A stretch of DNA of 64,000 nucleotides, taken from Corythucha ciliata. Taxonomy: Eukaryota > Arthropoda > Insecta > Hemiptera > Tingidae. A model generated the notes under the pieces. The model searched no databases. It saw nothing but the letters and a program-made list of their open reading frames with translations, and was not told where the DNA came from. This document shows positions 1-10,859 of this stretch, piece after piece (position 1 is the first letter of the stretch; every line of letters starts with the position of its first letter). The stretch is taken from positions 8,308,001-8,372,000 of the forward strand of contig CM075943.1 of NCBI GenBank assembly GCA_038030265.1. Direction: 5' to 3'. The position numbers and the translations under genes were made by a program.

Positions 1-1136
1 TGGACACTATGACCTGAATCTACTCCTCTGGGACGAACAATGCCGCGCGTCGTGGCGTTTTAAGTTTCGTCAAAGTAACGTGCTAAGATTCCATTCATCT
101 TGAAATCCTGCCCTGCCTCTCTCCTAATCGTCGGTTGCAGGTCATTCTCTCGAATTTTGAATGAAAAGTTCGTTTGGATAAAGGGTGAGGGTTGCACGTG
201 CCTAGGAAAATTATTCGTAGGAAAGCTCGGCTCGTGGAAATGACAATTTTGACGGGAATCGTTAACTTGAACGAATTCATTACGATAATCTGCCGACATT
301 TATTTTTTTTTTTAAACTCAAAAATTCCAAGGGAAATATGAAGAAAAAAATATAGAAAGAAACAATTAAGGAAGTATGTATTGACAACAAGCTTCTCTCT
401 GTGCGTGACTCAACCTCCTCCCCACGCCATAAACCATCACACCCCCCACCCCAACTAGACTGACTTTTCTCAAATCTTTCTTATTTCACTAAAAAGCCCC
501 AAAGGCGGGGATCCTCCCCATGAAACGAAAACAGCGGCCATTGATCTGATTTTCTTCACTTTAATTCTATGTGATGAAATCCCAACTGTAATAAATTTAG
601 CTTGTATATAACAGTTACAGTATACCGTCCATCCATTTCTTTCCAAAAGTAGAAATGAAAGAGGGGAGTGGAGTACTTTTGGAAAACGTGTTTTCGTTTT
701 TGCAGCGGTTTTCTTACATTGGTTAGGCACGCACACCTCTTACTGCGCCACTTCTCTCTCATTCTTCCCCGTTTCAATTTACCGCGAATCATTATATCAT
801 GCGATTACCCACCCCCACCTGAATGAAACAGAAGAATGATGGAAGTGAAATTTTGATTCATTTCGTCTCGCGGATCGGTCGAATTTTAGGCGTCTTTACA
901 AGTTAAATCAACAGGTCATGGTTGTTTGTGGTCGAAAAGGCTGCGAGAGATAGGACTTTGGGAAAAATGGTTTATTTACAGAAATTGAATTTTTCATTTC
1001 TCGAACGTTGGTACCCAGAATTCGCAAGACCTCGCTGTTTCGTCGCTATCTTCGAGTCTTACTCCTAAAATGGGGAGGGGGAATTAAAGTTCTAAAATTC
1101 AAATACCTATTTGTTTCTCCTTCCAATGAAATGTCC
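1..1136. other. Intergenic or intronic stretch, nothing recognised
   Basis: No exon can be supported here. A minus-strand frame at 60-299 encodes a polar 79-residue peptide that matches no family I recognise; it could be a later exon of the GFRP-like gene because that gene's last visible exon ends in a good splice donor, but the phase does not join cleanly. The remainder is T/C-rich non-coding sequence. Confidence 0.4.
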
Positions 1137-1887
1137 TTACCTATCACGACGAGGTGGGCGAGCCACCGGGCTCTGATTCGGTATTTCCCTGAAGTCCATT
1201 TTTTTTCTCGCGCTCGACAAACTTCTGTTTGACGCTCGACTCGCTCGACTGCCCGAGCTCGAGGCTTTATGAAGGTTCTCGTTCATCCTGTGCGACATCG
1301 GTTCATCCGAATATTTCCCGCCCGGCTCACTCATGGCCGACGGTGGTGGCGTCTCGTTCATAGACACCTGAGTGGAGGCAGCGTTGGTGGCAGGCGTGTT
1401 CGTCGGCGACTGTGTTTGAGCGGGTTGTGGCGTCGTTTTTGTCCTTGATGGCTCCTGGGACGGTGGTGAGCTGGAGCCTTTTAGCGGGCTGGAAAATGTC
1501 CAAGTGACATAATCCTCGAACATTTGGGTTGATATCATGGCGTATCCTTTGGTTTGAAGGGCATCCATAAGCGAGCGGGGCGTGGCGTACAGAACGTAGA
1601 CACTACGCTTAAAAAGAACTCTTTTTATTTTATTTTACGTCCTAGGCTTCAATTTGCGCTACAAAACTCACGGTGATTTGTGCCCCGGATAGTCATTTGT
1701 GTACTTCGCTCCTAAGAACTCCATTAACTCTCTATCGGAGTCTTTGTCGCCCACAACCAAAGGGGCGCATCTCTAAAAGGAAAAAAAAAAGCGAATCAAT
1801 AAATTATTAACAAAATCACGTTCCTCCTTTCCAACTTACGTATAAATTTGAAAATAGAGCGACCGTGCTAACGAAAATATACGGCAT
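1137..1887 (-). CDS. Gchfr: GTP cyclohydrolase I feedback regulatory protein (GFRP) homologue with long C-terminal tail
   Basis: GFRP binds GTP cyclohydrolase I and makes tetrahydrobiopterin synthesis sensitive to BH4 (inhibition) and phenylalanine (activation). Exons: 1887-1840 (MPYIFVSTVALFSNLY), 1772-1672, and 1602 onward. Splicing uses GTAAGT/TTTTAG and GTGAGT/GCGTAG, in phases 0 and 2. The joined protein has the family landmarks: the MPY start, VVGDKDSDRELMEFLGAKY (compare MVGDEQSDPELMQHLGA in mammals), and LMDALQTKGYAMIS ending in YVTWTF (compare LDKLERRGFRVLS ending in TLVWCL). Mammalian GFRP is 84 residues; here about 115 extra residues rich in Ser, Pro, Thr and Arg follow. The apparent TAA at 1137-1139 lies inside AG|GTAAGG, a strong donor, so the tail may continue into an exon further left. 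Identification is confident for the N-terminal domain; the true end is uncertain. Confidence 0.75.
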
Positions 1888-2122
1888 TTTGTCATCTCTC
1901 CTAAGTAGTATTTCACGCTAGAATGATGAAACACATTTTGGCTACATTTTTTATGAGTTCGTGTAATTTTGTCAGTTGTTTCAGTTTAACATTTTTCCTG
2001 CTCAAGCACTTGGAAATTATTCAGACCTCGCCAAGAGAAATTGTCAAGGGTGCTAATGTAATTTTGACGATGGTCTGTCAAAGTTCACTTCAAACCAGAA
2101 AAAAAGGAACAACCCGCAGGAT

Positions 2123-2692
2123 ACTATAGTCCGGGAGCCCACAGTATCAAAAATCCGGGTAATTTGATCGTGTCTGGCACCTGCACAGGATGTTTTTTAT
2201 GGTCTAGAAGATAACACTTCTGAGATCGCCAGAAATTTTCCTTGGGACAGGGGCTCACAGCAGAGCTAGCTGTTGGCAAACACGCTTTTGGGTGGTTTGA
2301 AAACGACTGACGTGAGTAACAAGTCGTTTCCCACGACCAATACGTTACGAAACCAACAACGCTATCCAATTTCACTGTAGACAGCGTCATGAGCGAACTT
2401 TAAAAATTGTAAAATTTTGAGGCTTACTAGTAGCCAGGGCTTCATTCGAAATTGGATGGAGGTGGTGGTTTTCTAGTTTATTGCATGTGAAGAATCAATT
2501 TTTACACTTGCCAGCCGTTTTCAAGCAGCCCAAAGGTGTGTTTGCCAGCAGCTAGCTCCGTTGTGAGCCATTGTCCCACGGAAAATGTCTGGCGATCTCA
2601 GAAGTGTCATCTCCGAGACCATAAAAAACGTTCTGCGCAGGTGCCAGACACGATCAAATGACCCGGATTTTTCACACTGTCCATACTGTAGT
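2123..2692. mobile_element. Foldback DNA element, copy 1 (long inverted arms)
   Basis: Left arm (about 2123-2312) and right arm (about 2511-2692) are inverted copies of each other. Both contain the block reading GATCGTGTCTGGCACCTG, the block TTCTGAGATCGCCAGA, and GCTAGCTGTTGGCAAACAC (small differences between arms). About 200 bp of unique sequence separates them. A second, left-arm-deleted copy lies at 58609-59070 in the same orientation; its right terminus reads CAGTCCAGGAGCCCAC inward, which suggests a hAT-like CAG end. There is no transposase frame, so this is a non-autonomous element. Confidence 0.75.
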
Positions 2693-3536
2693 TGTGCATG
2701 TCACAAATGTCCCCGTCAAACGCGAGGGGAACTGGACAATTCAACCGTTTCTAGAAATACCGTTCGCGGCCAAAAATGATGGGTTTTTGACTCCATGATG
2801 CTTCACCGCCTGTATGAAGCCGATCAGTATCGCCGATACCATATTCAAGGTGTAGCAGCCGGTGGATGGTCCATGATCGAGGAGCCGATAAATAACATTT
2901 AAGTAAAAAGGAGTTAAGGGTTGTCAAAACCCAAAAAGGAAGGGAGACGATGCTCAGGACAGAAAGTCTTAGTTCAGCCAGAGAACTAACAATTTAAGCC
3001 TGTGCAAAAAGACGAGTGAAGCCAGGCGTTTTAGTTGAATATACCGTCAAAACTGGCAGAATTGGCCGCATTCTACCGTGGAGCCAGAAATCTGTCTGGA
3101 AACTGAATTTTCCGAAAATCACCTTCGTGCATGGCATGATCTCCTAGCTTTTCAACCTTGTGTTTGGTTTGTGGAATTTGTAGGCATTTTATTGAGAAAT
3201 CCTCGAAAATGTGCAGAAAATTGGGTTTTTCTGGGGCTTGGCACTTTTTTGAAAACCAAATTTTGCGAGTTTCTGAGTTTTTCTCAGAACAACAGGTCGT
3301 GCAGGCTGTAGCCTAACAGCTCGAAGGTGTTTTTCTCTCAACTACTAGTCTGAACATCCCAAGACCACGAGGATAAAATTTTGACTTTAATTTTATCTCA
3401 GGACCCCCCCCCCCCTCACTTCCTTGGCGCCTCACTTCGACAGGAGATTGTGATCATTGGAAATGAGCTCGTCGTGGAAAGGGCAGAACTCTTGCATCTC
3501 CCTTTTTTCTTGGTCAGTAGAATTTGAAAAAATCTC
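2693..3536. other. Intergenic stretch, nothing recognised
   Basis: No coding exon, RNA gene or clear repeat was found. A 12-base C run lies at 3404-3415. A short plus-strand frame at 3078-3311 has no recognisable domain and is treated as chance. Confidence 0.4.
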
Positions 3537-3542
3537 TTTATT
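3537..3542 (-). terminator. Candidate poly(A) signal of the desaturase gene
   Basis: TTTATT on the plus strand is AATAAA on the coding strand, about 480 bp downstream of the DEGS1 stop codon. The intervening stretch has no other feature and would be 3'UTR. Other AATAAA-like motifs are nearby, so the exact cleavage site is not fixed. Confidence 0.4.
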
Positions 3543-4022
3543 TAACGCAATAAATTATAATACAGGTTAAAACGAATAAATACACCGATATACTTAAACG
3601 CGTAGATACACTGAATCCTGAAAAGTTACCGAGCAGATTGTCCCGTTGTATATGTTTCATTTTTTCAACAATGAATTAAATAATTACCCTTAGGTCCGTT
3701 CCATTGTTTCGCGAATGTTACGCTTTTGAAGAAAATCATCTGGTTTAATTCAATTTTTCAGCATAAGTCAATGAAATCACATGGTTTTCTACACTAGTGT
3801 AGCACTAGCAAAACAATGGAATGGACATCTTATAACATTAATAAGCAAACCAACAGATATTTGAGTAGCAATTAGCAGTTGTAATTCGGAGCAAAAAAAT
3901 TTATATTTTGTTCTTGAATTTCTGGAGACAGTAATTTAATTCTTCGAGAATCGCAATGGAGTTTTTTTTTTTTTTTTAATTTTTCGCAGGAACCTTTTGC
4001 TACCATACCCTCCCTCCTGGTT

Positions 4023-7000
4023 TTATGTCTTCAGACCTCGATGTTTACGCTTTATTCTAGCATAGGGTCCTATGTCCGGGTCGAAGACAAAATCCCAAAG
4101 AACGGACACCCACGAGGAATGCTGAGGTAGACTGTCGTAGTACTCTGGAGCTATTTTTTTCACCTGAACGCAAAAAAAAGGGAATGATTTTGTGATTGAA
4201 AACATACTTCTTCGTTCTACACATACTTCGGGCAATCGAGAGCCTGGAACGGCCGGAAAGTCGTGGTGCTCGTTGTGGTAACCGACGTTGAAAGTGATGG
4301 CGTTAAGGCAACCGTAGTACGAATACGTTTCATAACCTTTTCTGAACATGTAATGCTCGGAGACGAAATGACCGGCGACTGGATGAAGTCCCATGGCTAG
4401 CATTGAACCACCGACCATATAAAATATCACTTTACCGCCTGAAATAAAACAATATTAAAATTGACTGCCACAAAAATAAAAATTCGCAAGGCTAAATTAT
4501 ACCGAAATAGTAGTAAACGAATACGTTAAAACACATTTGCTCGACCGTGTTGAAAATTTCGAGTGGCGTGGGCGGTTTTGGGTATACGACTAGAGGACGG
4601 AAAGCATAAAACAGTGGTTGCAGCGCCAACCAGATGAATTTTCCGAATGTCGTGCAAAACAATTTAGCTTCGACGTACGTTGGAATGTCTGTGTCGAGTT
4701 TTTCGTCACCTTGGTACTGAACATAACAAAATTTAGATTTATGAAACATCGAAAGGAGGGGGGAGGAAGCTGTAAAAAAAAATAAATAAAAAAATAAAAA
4801 TAAGACGCACTCTGTGGTGCTCCAGATGGTAATATTTAAACGTAACGGAAAACGGTAGACCTATAGGTAGATTGGCGAACATTCCTAAAATTCTATTCGC
4901 CATGGGACGAGCGTGGCCGAAAGCCAAATTGTGAGCTATTTCGTGAATTGCTGCAAGATAATCACGTCATTATTTAAAATATTGAATTCCCACAGTAAGT
5001 GGGAGGACAAACCGAGCATCAAGGAGTGATTGATGACACCGCCGAAGCAATAGGACGCAAGAAAAACGATCGGCCATGATAGGTCCTTTATTACGAAGAA
5101 CATGGCGAATTGGACCAAAACCATGGCGATTACGATGTATTTGAACTTTGGATCATAGCCGAATAATTTCTTAATCTGAGGATATTTGGCTGAAATAACG
5201 AACAGAAATAAATGATTAGAAACAAAAATGCACAGCGGAAAGTTCAAAAAAGCGTAAGAATGGACCCCCCTCCCAATCGCTTGTAGCCACCCGACCTTGT
5301 TAAATTCTTAACGTAATTATCTAAGGTAGCTACGTATTATACAGGGTGTTTCGCAACCAGTAGTGAATACTGAAAGAGGTGATACAACAGGTGATTTAGA
5401 GTCGATATTGTTCTTTTTGACTTTTTCGAAAACCCATTCGAAAGTTAACACGCTTTGAATAGTAACGGAAAAAAATAGAAAAGGATTTTCGTTAAGTTCT
5501 GGGCTAATTTTATTATCGTTGGAGGGGGTATTTTTCCTATTTTAGCACACAAATTTGAAGGAAATTTTGCGCTCTTTCCAACGAGCTGATTAGTTTTTGT
5601 TTTTTTGCTTTTGTATCGGCGCTACGCCCTCTTAAATGAGGAAAAGTAACGAATGTCCAAAAATATCGATTTTAATCGATATCTCGGGAACGAATGGGGG
5701 GGGGGGAACCTTATATTTCAAACCAAAATTTGCATGCTTTTAAAAGCAAAATTTCGCGGTTTTAGTTCTTACTGGAATCAGTTTTGAAGATTTTGCGTAT
5801 TCAGAAAACTAATTTTCGGTTTTAGTTCTTACTGGAATCAGTTTTGCAGATTTTGCGTGTTCAGAAAACTAATTTTGTTCTTTCATAAACAAAATTCCTA
5901 GATTTGGCTCGTTCAAAACCATGATTTCGTCTTTTGGGCCACCCAAATCTGCTTAAGTGGTTGGATATACCAACAATCAAAAGTTACCATCAACTAAGCT
6001 GACAAATGGCTTCAATCACTGTCTGATTGTAAAGCTGACCAAAATGTTGCGATTTTTTGTGTTGTTTGAGGGGGCTATGGCCCGTATTCATAGGGATCCG
6101 TCTAATTTGCCGACCAACCAAATGAATTTTGCCGACTATAGACGTTGAATATAGACTCTATTCGGCCGGCAGTATAAGCCATCAACTTTTACAGCAATTT
6201 ATCCCCCCCCCCCCCCGGTATAACGAATGTAGAATTCTTTAGAAGGCTTTTTTCCTTCCCGCTATTGCCCACTTCCCTGAATGGCTGGTCCGCTAAATTC
6301 GGCATGCCCCTATAATAGAAGGGGTCCGGAAATTGGGCCGGATCGTAACCAAATTTTGATGGCTTGCACTGCCACCCGAGTAGAGTCTACATACAGAATT
6401 TCACTGTTCAATATGGACACATCGCTCACTCGGAAGAATACTGGTACAACTCAAAAAATATTTTTTGACCTATTCAGTTTGGATTAATTTAATTTTTTTA
6501 ATACCAACTGGATAGGCCAGAACCTAAGCCTTCTCTTCGTGAACCTATGCCTCAAACTTTTAGAAGGTGGGGGGGGGGGTTCACTAAACATTTCCTTAGG
6601 CCCCTTTTACACGAGTAAGTTTTTTGATCAAAGTAGCTATTTTTAAAAAAATTGACAGATGTTCCAGGCCTCAAATCGTCTGTTCATGATCAGATTTAAC
6701 ATATTTTTGAACAAAAAACTTACTCGGGTAAAACGGGCCTTACAGGGTGAAATCCATCACAAAATATCAAAATAGAGCCCAAAAAGAGCGAATCTAAAAA
6801 ATTATGCAATTTTCGAGATACTATATCTCATGAAGCATTAGACTTATTTGGACCGTTAGAGTCTTCGTGAACCTAAGCCTATAAGTTTGAGGAGGGGGGG
6901 GGTTCACAGTTGCGGCGGCTTACAAAAGTGGCGGTTAACAGTTGATACAATTTTGATTGGTCTAGGATATGGGTGGGGGGGACATTTTAGGGGGAGGAGT

Positions 7001-8714
7001 ACCGAATTCTTCGTCAACGTAAGCCTCAACTATTAGGAGGGGGGGGGGGGTCACGAAAAAATTCCTTACAGGGTGAAATCTAACACAAAACATCAAAAAG
7101 CCCAAAAAGAGCGAATCTAAAAAATAATGCAATTTTCGAGATACTGTATCTCATGAAGTATTAGACCTATTTGGACCGCAAGGGTCTCAAAATTCAGGTA
7201 ATTAAGTATACTTATTAAGCTTAAACAGTATGTGTCTTCATAAAACTAATCCTTCTGGGCTAAAATGGCCAACAACTGAAACAAGCCTAAAATTTAGGCA
7301 CTTTTTTCTATTTTTGACAAGGTTGCGTTCGGAGCTCGAGGTCTAAAAGTTGCATTAGTCATCAGGTCAAAATCCTAAACAAATATGCAAAAAATCATAA
7401 CTACCCGATTTGACGCACGGTCCGATGTATATAGTCACTGGGCTATTTCGATGTAAGGTGAACCCCTTTTTTTTGTTCTTATTGACTGGACTACATTCTT
7501 GCTAAATTACGGGAGTTCAGCCCAGGGGCCTTATTCCGAACGGTCGGGAAGAAAATGCCGCAAGAGAGGGTTCCAAGGACGCCGTATAAGAAATAACATT
7601 ATCCCGCCTTGGCAACCGCACTTGCGGGATTTTTTCCCGACACCTCTGAATATGGCACCAGGTAAATATTTGACAAAGAATATTTCGAGTGTTTAGGATT
7701 AAAGAGACTTAACTACAAATTTCCCATTTTTCAGTATGAAATAAACAATACTTTCAATCGACCTTTTTCATGAATTTTTCTTGATTCAATTACACCCCTC
7801 AAGTTCATAAAATTCGATTATAAAACAACAAATTGATAACGTTTACAATGCGGCCCGTTGGAGATTTCTAACTTGAAATTTTAAATTAAAAAAACAGAAA
7901 ATAACCCAAAGTGGCATTCGCAGTTTCATAACTTATATCCGTAGATAAACTGCAGGGACATACAATCCTTTGGCACCGCATAGAACACGATATAAGCTAA
8001 CTGAAAAGCACCATAACTCAAAAACGATAATTTCGCAGTTAAGTCTTTTTAATCCTAAACCCTCGATTTGGCAAATATTTGCCAAATAATATTGGGCCAA
8101 TACGGGCACAATGTGTGGCCACGCCTTTAAATAGTTTTTCAAATGTTTTTGCCAAACATGTTGCCCTGACAACCTAGGGTATATCAAATTCGTCGCTCAG
8201 CGGATATTGGGGCACGTTGGAAGATACTTGCCAAACCTTCCGTGGCTCAATATTTAAAGAACTTTCCACACTGCCGGCCAATATTCAATATTGGAAAGGT
8301 ATTGGGTCAATATTGACACGAGTGTGGCCGTATACAGTAGGACATTGTCCTGGTTGGTCCTGTTAGGTCATTGTTTTGATATCCCCCTCCCACAACTACA
8401 CATTTATCGTAACAAGAAGAAAATTCCCAAAACAAACAAGGAAAATCGCCGTGAGAGATAAGTATTAAATCATTGCGCTAAATTGTACAAGGAAAAATTT
8501 TGCATATTCATTCATGAGAGATGCCTGTCTATGATTAATTCAGACAGTTCCCAGACTTGCTATTTAGCGACAACAAGTTTTTTTCTTGACACAGCAAACG
8601 AATAATTAAACGCGTATGTAATTTAAAACTACCCAGAATTTCTTTTCGACGAGAAGCGTGCGGCTCCTCCGTGTAAACCCATTCGAAGTCAGTTCTTGAT
8701 ACGTGCGCGCCCAT
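4023..8714 (-). CDS. DEGS1: Sphingolipid delta(4)-desaturase DES1 (six exons)
   Basis: This ER-membrane di-iron enzyme converts dihydroceramide to ceramide. Exons: 8714-8633, 5189-5013, 4950-4811, 4716-4503, 4438-4227 and 4163-4023. All junctions are GT-AG and in phase, giving 321 residues (human 323). The start [20 protein letters not shown] is chosen over an in-frame Met four codons upstream because the family begins MGxxVSR with an N-myristoylated Gly2. Three histidine boxes are visible: HEIAH, HLEHH and HNEHH, plus the signatures [14 protein letters not shown] and PLFYAFRPL. Hydrophobic segments fit a multi-pass protein. Intron 1 is 3.4 kb and repeat-rich; the other introns are 60-95 bp. 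No lesions were seen. It is the orthologue of Drosophila infertile crescent (ifc). Confidence 0.96.
5336..5360 (+). repeat. Single transposon-like terminus TATACAGGGTGTTTC
   Basis: The sequence TATACAGGGTGTTTC matches the outer 15 bp of the 49-bp inverted repeats at 34561 and 40128. The following bases differ and no inverted partner was found nearby, so this is a solo end or a related family. It lies in intron 1 of the desaturase gene. Confidence 0.35.
5758..5877 (+). repeat. 60-bp tandem duplication, two units
   Basis: Units 5758-5817 and 5818-5877 are head to tail and differ at only two positions (GAAGA/GCAGA and GTATT/GTGTT). Each starts CGGTTTTAGTTCTTACTGG. The units resemble the CCAATTTCGTGG family in base composition. 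Intronic. Confidence 0.85.
6533..7190 (+). repeat. Direct repeats with internal poly-G tracts
   Basis: The segment containing AAAAAGAGCGAATCTAAAAA and ATATCTCATGAAGCATTAGA (6750-6865) recurs at 7075-7180. A second motif, CTTCGTGAACCTAAGCCT followed by a G run and TTCAC, recurs three times (about 6540, 6868, 7010). The pattern indicates a roughly 330-bp tandem segment duplicated and then interrupted. It is intronic within DEGS1. Confidence 0.7.
6599..6739 (+). mobile_element. 141-bp Harbinger-like MITE, copy 1
   Basis: The element starts GGCCCCTTTTACACGAGTAA and ends with its near-perfect inverted partner (TTACTCGGGTAAAACGGGCC). It is flanked by TTA on both sides (6596-6598, 6740-6742), the target duplication typical of PIF/Harbinger elements. 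A second copy of the same 141-bp length lies at 42231-42371 in the opposite orientation. There is no coding capacity. Confidence 0.85.
7661..8087. repeat. Inverted repeat with about 52-bp arms
   Basis: Left arm 7661-7712 contains TTTAGGATTAAAGAGACTTA; right arm 8036-8087 is the reverse complement with few changes. The outer part of the right arm is the palindrome TTGGCAAATATTTGCCAA. The spacer is about 320 bp. Probably a decayed foldback element in intron 1 of DEGS1. Confidence 0.6.
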
Positions 8715-9469
8715 TATCTCGTTCAAAGTAAATTTCGGGTGCGCGAATGTTTACTTTTTTTTTCACTCCACAAACATAATAAACTTGATTTTTTACTCGT
8801 TTAGATTGCCCAAGAACATAATTGGGCTTGTCATTACTTTTCAGGCCCAAACTCCTACGCGACTCTCGCTCCACTGAATTTATTTTTTACTATCTTATAA
8901 TCAACCGGCCGACATTTATGCAAAAAAATGAGATAAACGTTGTCGAAAAACGATTTCGTCGCCGCTGGTGGAGACTTTTGAAAGTAATTGTACCGCGTTT
9001 TATGGCTGTCTGCGTCATTGCTTTTCAAGTATTCCACTGCATTCATATTATTTGCTTTGCAATGCAAATATCTGATTTCCCAAATTATCTGAATACACAA
9101 AGAAAGGTGTTATTTTGAAGAAGAATATTTATACAATGATGAATGCTAATGCTGGCTGCGTTAAACACCGACACCGCACTCCCCTCTTATTTATGTTGCT
9201 GTCTACTCATAATAAGAAAGTTACCAGACGTTGCAGGAAACTGTTAAAAAAATCTTAGCATAAATTGAAGACGGGAGGAATAAAGTGAGGGGGGGGGCAT
9301 AATAAAAATCTGGAAACTGATTTTTATGTACCCACTTATGACTTGTTGACTGATCAACTCAAAACGTTAATGAACAGCTCGAGAACTGTAGCGCAGACAA
9401 ATGAGGAAAGCCTCAGAGACGAGTGACGTATTCAGCGTTTTACGGTTGCCAGATCTCCTTTTTTTCGCC
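8715..9469. other. Upstream region of the desaturase gene, nothing further recognised
   Basis: This stretch includes the 5' flank of DEGS1. Short frames on both strands at 8822-9118 are complementary shadows without domain similarity. No TATA box could be assigned with confidence. Confidence 0.4.
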
Positions 9470-10130
9470 CGCTTTTGATCAATTTTAGCCACAATCGCGA
9501 ATTAGCGCTCTCTCAATTTTATCCACGAATGAGATTTTTTTATCTTTAATTTAGCCGCAAATTAACGCCCTTCTCAATTTCAGCGGTGAATTAAAGACTT
9601 TTTCATATTAGCCATTGCCATCTATGCAAGCACTATTCCTCAAGTTTTAAGTTGCCTCAGAATTTGCGAATTTGTGTTTTCTCAATTATAGCAGTGAATA
9701 ACCGTTTTTTCTCAATTTTGGCCGCGAATTGGCCCTTTATCTCGATAAAGCTACGAATCGGCGCTTATTTATCCTAACCTCGAATATGCGCTTTATCTCA
9801 ACTTCAATTTATTGCTGCAATATGTGTTCAATTTATAGCAATACGAATTAGGGCTTCTCAAGTTTATAGCAGCGCATTAGCAACTTTTTCACATTTAGCC
9901 ATGTTTTAGAGCTTCTTCCTCATTTATCCGGCGAATGAGCTCTTTTTCTCCATTTATCAGCAAACTAGCTCTTTTTCTTTATTTCAGCAGTGAATTATTA
10001 GCGATGTATTCACATTTAGCCTCGAATTAGCGATTTCCCTCATTGTTAGCAGTGAATGGGCGGTTTTTCACATTTGGCCGGCCGTGATTTAGCGCTTTTT
10101 CACAACTCTAGCAGCGAGTTTAGTCATGAT
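9470..10130 (-). repeat. Degenerate ~29-bp tandem array, family 1 (reverse orientation)
   Basis: Successive diverged units read TTTTTCTCAATTTTAGCC followed by GCGAATTAGCGC on the plus strand, that is GCTAATTCGCGGCTAAAA followed by TTGAGAAAAA on the minus strand. Units vary from about 25 to 40 bp and share roughly 60-80 percent of positions by eye. It contains no coding frame. Confidence 0.75.
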
Positions 10131-10237
10131 TTAATTCATGGGAATTCGAGGGAGTGGGGAGGCTGAAATAACGAAATTAATCTTGAAAATTAAATACTTA
10201 CCATTTTTCACTTGTTTTGAGTTCTGAGAAAAAATTG

Positions 10238-10311
10238 CTCCCCAGGTGGGCTTCGAATCCACGACCTCCTAGTTTCGCGGCAGGTGCTCTAACCAACTGA
10301 GCTACCCGGGA
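10238..10311 (-). tRNA. tRNA-like gene, probably degenerate
   Basis: Read on the minus strand from 10311: a 7-nt acceptor arm, TA, a D arm GCTCAGTTGGTTAGAGC with a perfect A box (TAGCTCAGTTGG), an anticodon arm, a variable loop AGGTC, and a T arm GTGGATTCGAAGCCCAC containing a B-box-like GATTCGA. The acceptor strands TCCCGGG and CTGGGGA pair with one G-G mismatch. The anticodon loop CGCGAAA has G instead of the invariant U33, and the anticodon stem closes on C-C. A T6 run (pol III terminator) follows within 10 bp. The cloverleaf is clear but the defects suggest a pseudogene or tRNA-derived repeat. No amino-acid identity is assigned. Confidence 0.65.
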
Positions 10312-10859
10312 GTCCACGCAAAAAGCGAATCCACACAGGGAAATCCCCTCCGGAACTCAATTTCAGCCATGAAAATGTCTCCAGAAATCGCGAATGAAGA
10401 AGTAACATAAAAAATTAAAAAATCGCTGAAACATTTTTTTTCGAAAGAAAATGACTTAATATGACCAGGAATAGAATATTAGTGTGTAAATGATTGATTT
10501 CGATTCATAACGAAATAATAAAACTTGCCAATTTCTTTGTTTCCTTAAACGGCCGGTCTGTGACTCGTGACGTAGTTAAGGGGTTGAGACCCCTCCCAAC
10601 CTTCCGCTTCATATCTGTTATCATGTCTGCCCCTGGTCTATCGTTTGATTTGTGGGAAGATATTGTGAAGGTCATGCGAGTGTTGTTATTCCGTCATCAG
10701 TCTATCTAGCCAATTTTAAATGGGTCCCGCAACCCAATAGTTTTAAAAATTAATTAAAAAAATGTAGGGCCTCATTTTATTTGAACGGATCGTGTTTTCA
10801 TGAGTTTTAGTACCCAAGCTATCACGACAGCATGATTTAGGAAAATGTGTGACTTCCTC
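10312..10859. other. Spacer, nothing recognised
   Basis: Non-coding spacer between blocks of the family 1 array. A short plus-strand frame (10494-10709) has no domain. Confidence 0.4.

Noticed and set aside
60..299. Terminal exon of the GFRP-like gene
   Set aside because: A possible acceptor exists, but joining from the donor at 1138 gives a stop after three codons, so the link is not supported.
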